Shown piece by piece: positions 5,604 through 7,872 of a DNA stretch of 7,872 bases (positions within the stretch are counted from its first letter, which is position 1; every line of letters starts with the position of its first letter). The stretch is from positions 1-7,872 of the forward strand of contig VBPP01000204.1 of assembly GCA_005877365.1 (NCBI GenBank), given 5' to 3'. This DNA is from Nitrososphaerota archaeon (GTDB taxonomy: Archaea > Thermoproteota > Nitrososphaeria > Nitrososphaerales > Gagatemarchaeaceae). Below the pieces are notes generated by a model. It saw nothing but the letters and a program-made list of their open reading frames with translations, was not told where the DNA came from and did no database searches. The translations under genes and the position numbers were made by a program.

Positions 5604-6101
5604 TCATCTCCCGGGCGAGATGTAGTCCTTCCGGAGGGGAGGGATGTCGTTCCAATCCTCGGGGAGGAGGAGGTTCTTGAGGTTCGGGTGGCCGGAGAAG
5701 ACCACCCCCAGCATCTCGTGCGTCTCCCGCTCGTGATACTCGGCGCCAGGCCAGACTTCGATGAGAGTTGGAACCGAAGGTTCGTCTCTCTTTGACCTCT
5801 CGGCGAGGGCGACAATTATCGCCTCCTGGCCGGGCTTTGACACCGCCCCTACGAAGTAGATTACCTCAATTTCGTTCTTCGCAATCCAGTCGGTCCCTGA
5901 GACACAGCTGATGTGGTCGAACCCGAGCTCATCCCGGACGAAGAATGCGACCTCCTTGATCTTCTCCGGAGTCGTCGTCACCTTCAACCGCTTCTCGCGC
6001 ACGTACTCGACTGTGGTCCCGGGAAACTTCTGAACAATCGCGTCTGCCAGGGGTTGGGTCTTCGCTGGCTGGGGAGGAGGCGTCTGGGCCTGAGACTGCA
6101 T
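5604..6101 (-). CDS. nuoC: NADH-quinone oxidoreductase subunit C (165 aa)
   Basis: The 30-kDa-type subunit, a peripheral-arm scaffold that packs on NuoD. The diagnostic C-terminal signature is intact: ERETHEMLGVVFSGHP (124-139), then LLLPEDW (144-150) and PLRKDY (155-160). Residues 18-105 form the usual alpha/beta domain (for example VAFFVRDELGFDHISCVSGTD). The first 17 residues are a Gln/Pro-rich tail, probably disordered. ATG 6101 is 6 bases after the nuoB stop, with AAGGGAG overlapping the end of nuoB as ribosome site. It is a separate gene rather than a NuoCD fusion, as is usual in Archaea, and its stop is followed after 4 bases by nuoD. Confidence 0.94.
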   Translation of the reverse strand: MQSQAQTPPPQPAKTQPLADAIVQKFPGTTVEYVREKRLKVTTTPEKIKEVAFFVRDELGFDHISCVSGTDWIAKNEIEVIYFVGAVSKPGQEAIIVALAERSKRDEPSVPTLIEVWPGAEYHERETHEMLGVVFSGHPNLKNLLLPEDWNDIPPLRKDYISPGR

Positions 6102-6107
6102 CCCGGG

Positions 6108-6629
6108 TTACGCTCCCTTGAGGCTCGGCGAGTGTCTTATCTTCTCCTGGAGGAGGACGAGCCCCTGCAGGAGTGCCTCGGCGCGGGGAGGGCAGCCGGG
6201 AACGTAGACGTCGACGGGTATTATGTCATCGATTCCTCTGAGGACGTTGTAAGAGTCGAAGTAGAGACCACCTGTGATCGCGCACGCACCCATTGCGATT
6301 GTCCACTTCGGTTCGGCCATCTGGTCGTAGATTAGCTTCAGCCTCGGGGCGAGCTTCCTCGTCACCGTCCCCATCACGATGAGGAGGTCGCACTGCCTGA
6401 GCGAGCCGAAGGCCTCCAGGGCCCCGAACCTTTCCATATCGAAGCGGGACCCGGCCGCAGCACCGACCTCCACCGAACAGCACGCCGTCTCAAGGTGGAC
6501 TGGCCATAGGGAGTAGAGCCTCCCCCAGTTAACAAGGTACCGAAGGGGGGCACCTATGTTGTCTTGTATGATTTCGTTGAGCCGACCGACGAGGGCGTTG
6601 TACGTGCCCGTCTTCTGGACCGTTACCAT
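6108..6629 (-). CDS. nuoB: NADH-quinone oxidoreductase subunit B, N2 cluster protein (173 aa)
   Basis: The PSST-type subunit that binds the terminal [4Fe-4S] cluster N2 and hands electrons to quinone. All four ligands are visible: the adjacent pair C50/C51 in LETACCSVEVGAA, C116 in AMGACAITGG, and C146 in YVPGCPPRAEALL. Other conserved stretches are YLVNWGRLYSLWPVHL (31-46), RQCDLLIVMGTVTRKLAP (79-95) and MAEPKWTIAMG (104-114). ATG 6629 is chosen because GGGGAGGAGAG lies just before it and the frame upstream encodes antisense of nuoA; it overlaps the nuoA stop by 7 bases. The complete ligand set suggests a working electron path in the B subunit despite the oddities of NuoD. Confidence 0.96.
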   Translation of the reverse strand: MVTVQKTGTYNALVGRLNEIIQDNIGAPLRYLVNWGRLYSLWPVHLETACCSVEVGAAAGSRFDMERFGALEAFGSLRQCDLLIVMGTVTRKLAPRLKLIYDQMAEPKWTIAMGACAITGGLYFDSYNVLRGIDDIIPVDVYVPGCPPRAEALLQGLVLLQEKIRHSPSLKGA

Positions 6630-6994
6630 AGCTCTCTCCTCCCCGCCATGTAGAGTGCGAAGCCGAGCGGGACCGAGAGCATCCCGATGAAGAGCGTGAT
6701 TATCCAGCTCGAAGAGACGCCGAGCGCGAGAGGTCTGTAGGCGGCGGCCCACGCGTAGAGGAACATCGCCATCACGTCGAAGACCAGGAACATCAGGAGG
6801 TAGGCGTAGTACTGCATCATGAAGTGCATCTTCCCCCCTCCCAGCGGGACCTGCCCGCTCTCGAACGGCAAGTTCTTGATTGGGTTCGGCTTGTGAGGGG
6901 CGAGTATCTTCGGGATGATTATCACTGGGAGCGTGAAGACCACCCCGATGACCGCCATCATGAAGACTGAGCCGATGTCACCGAAGAGGGGCAA
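6623..6994 (-). CDS. nuoA: NADH-quinone oxidoreductase subunit A (123 aa, membrane)
   Basis: A small integral membrane subunit at the joint of the membrane and peripheral arms. Three hydrophobic helices are predicted by eye at 10-32, 59-85 and 94-117. The loop between helices 1 and 2 contains NLPFESGQVPLGGG (41-54), the counterpart of the YECG loop near the quinone site, with Ser for Cys. Helix 2 holds LVFDVMAMFLYAWA (70-83), the FDxE motif; the Asp (73) is kept, but the usual Glu is Met75. Start is a TTG at 6994, placed by a TATA box about 29 bases upstream and the expected length; an ATG pair at residues 12-13 would cut into helix 1. First gene of the nuoABCD operon, probably translated from a leaderless or nearly leaderless mRNA. 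Confidence 0.92.
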   Translation of the reverse strand: MPLFGDIGSVFMMAVIGVVFTLPVIIIPKILAPHKPNPIKNLPFESGQVPLGGGKMHFMMQYYAYLLMFLVFDVMAMFLYAWAAAYRPLALGVSSSWIITLFIGMLSVPLGFALYMAGRRELW

Positions 6995-7017
6995 ACAAAA
7001 CTTGCGAACCGCTTCAA

Positions 7018-7028
7018 GTTATTTAAGG
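7018..7028 (-). promoter_or_regulatory. TATA box of the nuoABCD operon
   Basis: The minus strand reads CCTTAAATAAC. The centre (about 7023) is about 29 bases from the nuoA TTG at 6994, giving a start site within a few bases of the codon. No ribosome site is seen before the TTG. On the plus strand the same AT-rich run would place a start site too close to the small plus-strand ORF for its ribosome site to be in the mRNA. Confidence 0.5.
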
Positions 7029-7040
7029 TTTGAACGGGCG

Positions 7041-7050
7041 AGGAGGTGAT
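7041..7050 (+). promoter_or_regulatory. Perfect Shine-Dalgarno of the small plus-strand ORF
   Basis: AGGAGGTGAT is the full complement of the usual 3' end of archaeal 16S rRNA (AUCACCUCCU) and lies 2 bases before ATG 7053 (the AGG core is 7-11 bases upstream). It is the strongest ribosome site in the window. Confidence 0.55.
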
Positions 7051-7052
7051 TG

Positions 7053-7196
7053 ATGTCGAGGGAAAATCTCATCCCTGCTGACGGAAACTGGATAGGGATA
7101 TACGAGGGAAGGCAGAAGATAGGGAAGAGGATCTCGAAGGGCTACCACTCACTTACTAGTCGCCGCCGTGAATCTCGAGTGATTCCTCCTTCATGA
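7053..7196 (+). CDS. Small ORF with perfect ribosome site (47 aa, hypothetical)
   Basis: A 47-codon ORF beginning MSRENLIPADGNWIGIYEGR and continuing with a basic, Lys/Arg-rich half. The first 34 codons use AGG, ATA, GGG and AAG like the neighbouring genes; the last 13 or so (TSRRRESRVIPPS) run antisense into the end of the CBS gene, overlapping it by 41 bases, and look less protein-like. No family was recognised, and no transmembrane or metal-binding pattern is visible. It is divergent from nuoA and convergent with the CBS gene. It may be a real small basic protein whose 3' end was extended or lost through rearrangement, or the remnant of a longer gene. The ribosome site is the main support. 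Confidence 0.45.
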   Translation: MSRENLIPADGNWIGIYEGRQKIGKRISKGYHSLTSRRRESRVIPPS

Positions 7197-7581
7197 ACGA
7201 CTCGAGAAGCCTGCTCTCGAAGAAGAAGTCGCGGATCGAGAGGACCCCGAAGAGCGTGCCGTCGTCATTCTCGACCACAAGATGCCTGATGTGGTTTTGC
7301 ATCATGAGCCAGACCGCCCTCGAGAGAGGTTCGGACCTCTTTATCCTCACGAGCTTCTTGCTCGAGATGGCGCCGAGGGAGGTGCCAGCGGCCATCCCCG
7401 CCGCGACGGCCCTCACGACGTCTCTCTCGGATAAGACCGCCTCCGCCCTCACAGGGTTCAGGGAGGAGGCGATGACGAGCAGACCGATCCCTTCGCGGAC
7501 GAAGACCTCTGCGGCCTGCTTTATCGTGGCGCTCGAGCTTATCGTCACGGGGCTCCTGTGAATCAGCGCCTCGACTCTCAT
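7156..7581 (-). CDS. Two-CBS-domain protein (141 aa)
   Basis: A stand-alone pair of CBS domains with no attached enzyme or DNA-binding domain. CBS 1 spans about residues 4-62 (VTISSSATIKQAAEVFVREG, then VLSERDVVRAVAAG) and CBS 2 about 71-122 (LVRIKRSEPLSRAVWLMM, then HLVVENDDGTLFGVLSIRDF). Each carries the typical end motif S-x-RD, ERD at 52-54 and IRD at 116-118, where the Asp usually contacts an adenosine nucleotide ribose. The family senses AMP, ATP or SAM and alters partner proteins. Its ATG overlaps the citrate synthase stop in ATGA, so it is translationally coupled to that gene; a role in adjusting carbon flux in response to energy state is reasonable inference but unproven. Cytoplasmic, no signal peptide. 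Confidence 0.92.
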   Translation of the reverse strand: MRVEALIHRSPVTISSSATIKQAAEVFVREGIGLLVIASSLNPVRAEAVLSERDVVRAVAAGMAAGTSLGAISSKKLVRIKRSEPLSRAVWLMMQNHIRHLVVENDDGTLFGVLSIRDFFFESRLLESFMKEESLEIHGGD

Positions 7582-7872
7582 CTACTTGTCGCTCTGTTCT
7601 CGATGGGGACGTACTTAGAACCCTGTGACCCCAGATATTCCGCCCTCGGTCGGATGATTCTGTTATCGCCGTACTGCTCGAGGACATGAGCCAGCCAGCC
7701 GGGCGCCCTCCCGACAGCGAAGACGGGGGTGAAGAGGTAGGTGGGAATTCCCACGTGGTTCAGGGCCAGACCGGAGTAGAGGTCGACGTTCGGGTAGAGG
7801 TTCTTCTCCCTCAGCATCGCCTCCTCGACCTTCAGGAGGATCTGGAAGTCCTCCCTCTCCCTCTCGGTGGAG
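7578..7872 (-). CDS. gltA: Citrate synthase, C-terminal 97 residues (5' part beyond right edge)
   Basis: Condenses acetyl-CoA and oxaloacetate to citrate, the entry step of the TCA cycle. The visible part contains EEAMLREKNLYPNVDLYSG with the catalytic Asp in NVD, GIPTYLFTPVFAVGRAPGWL followed by AHVLEQY (Arg for substrate carboxylate binding), and NRIIRPRAEYLG, all typical of the C-terminal small domain. The frame stays open to the window edge, so the start and both catalytic His residues lie outside. A 2-methylcitrate synthase cannot be excluded from this part alone. The gene ends inside the start of the CBS-domain gene. Confidence 0.93.
   Translation of the reverse strand, partial: STEREREDFQILLKVEEAMLREKNLYPNVDLYSGLALNHVGIPTYLFTPVFAVGRAPGWLAHVLEQYGDNRIIRPRAEYLGSQGSKYVPIENRATSR

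Noticed and set aside
5600..5815. N-terminal extension of nuoD
   Set aside because: The extra 72 codons overlap nuoC in another frame and are Ser/Arg/Thr-rich shadow sequence; ATG 5599 has a ribosome site.
6630..6752. N-terminal extension of nuoB
   Set aside because: It overlaps nuoA in another frame and does not match NuoB N-termini; ATG 6629 has a ribosome site.
1..7872. CRISPR array, tRNA, rRNA, or insertion-sequence ends
   Set aside because: No regularly spaced repeats, tRNA-like TTC arm, rRNA signature, transposase or terminal inverted repeats were found by eye.

Overview
This window is archaeal, moderately GC-rich DNA. The evidence is a RadA/RecA-family paralogue with a zinc ribbon, an N-terminal part of an archaeal B-family DNA polymerase of the inactivated PolB2 type, Nuo genes with separate nuoC and nuoD, GGAGGTGAT-type ribosome sites, TATA boxes about 27 bases upstream of TTG starts (leaderless transcripts), and frequent AGG/ATA codons. 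The gene set fits the Nitrososphaerota/Thermoproteota side of Archaea best, but the exact lineage cannot be fixed from the sequence alone.

Right end (7872 to about 7000). The 3' end of a citrate synthase gene (minus strand, cut by the window edge) overlaps by 4 bases a two-CBS-domain protein gene. A 47-codon plus-strand ORF with a perfect AGGAGGTGAT Shine-Dalgarno lies between the CBS gene and nuoA.

Middle right (6994 to 4583). nuoA-nuoB-nuoC-nuoD is a tight minus-strand operon for the membrane-proximal and quinone-reducing core of a complex I-like respiratory enzyme. It stops after nuoD; nuoH, I, J, K, L, M and N do not follow. NuoD is short and appears to lack about 35 internal residues that include the usual GAR...PGGV segment.

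Middle (4505 to about 2643). A plus-strand, free-standing LAGLIDADG homing-endonuclease-like gene with two N-terminal helix-turn-helix-like segments runs convergently into nuoD. It sits beside about 690 bases with no convincing gene. This block looks less GC-rich than its flanks and is probably an acquired, mobile unit placed where the nuo operon would normally continue.

Left (2642 to 1). A small minus-strand C2H2-like zinc-finger ORF precedes a four-gene minus-strand operon in which every junction overlaps: a degenerate RecA/RadA-like ATPase with an N-terminal zinc ribbon and no Walker A motif; two tandem paralogous helical proteins of 85 and 83 residues; and a B-family DNA polymerase starting at a TTG codon, whose 273 visible residues include a degenerate 3'-5' exonuclease region. 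The polymerase gene is not resolved by a simple ATG-based ORF call and runs off the left edge. The architecture (inactivated RecA paralogue + small proteins + inactivated polymerase) suggests a non-catalytic DNA repair or replication accessory complex, conceptually similar to bacterial ImuA-type mutasomes. This is the most interesting system in the window; the function is inferred.
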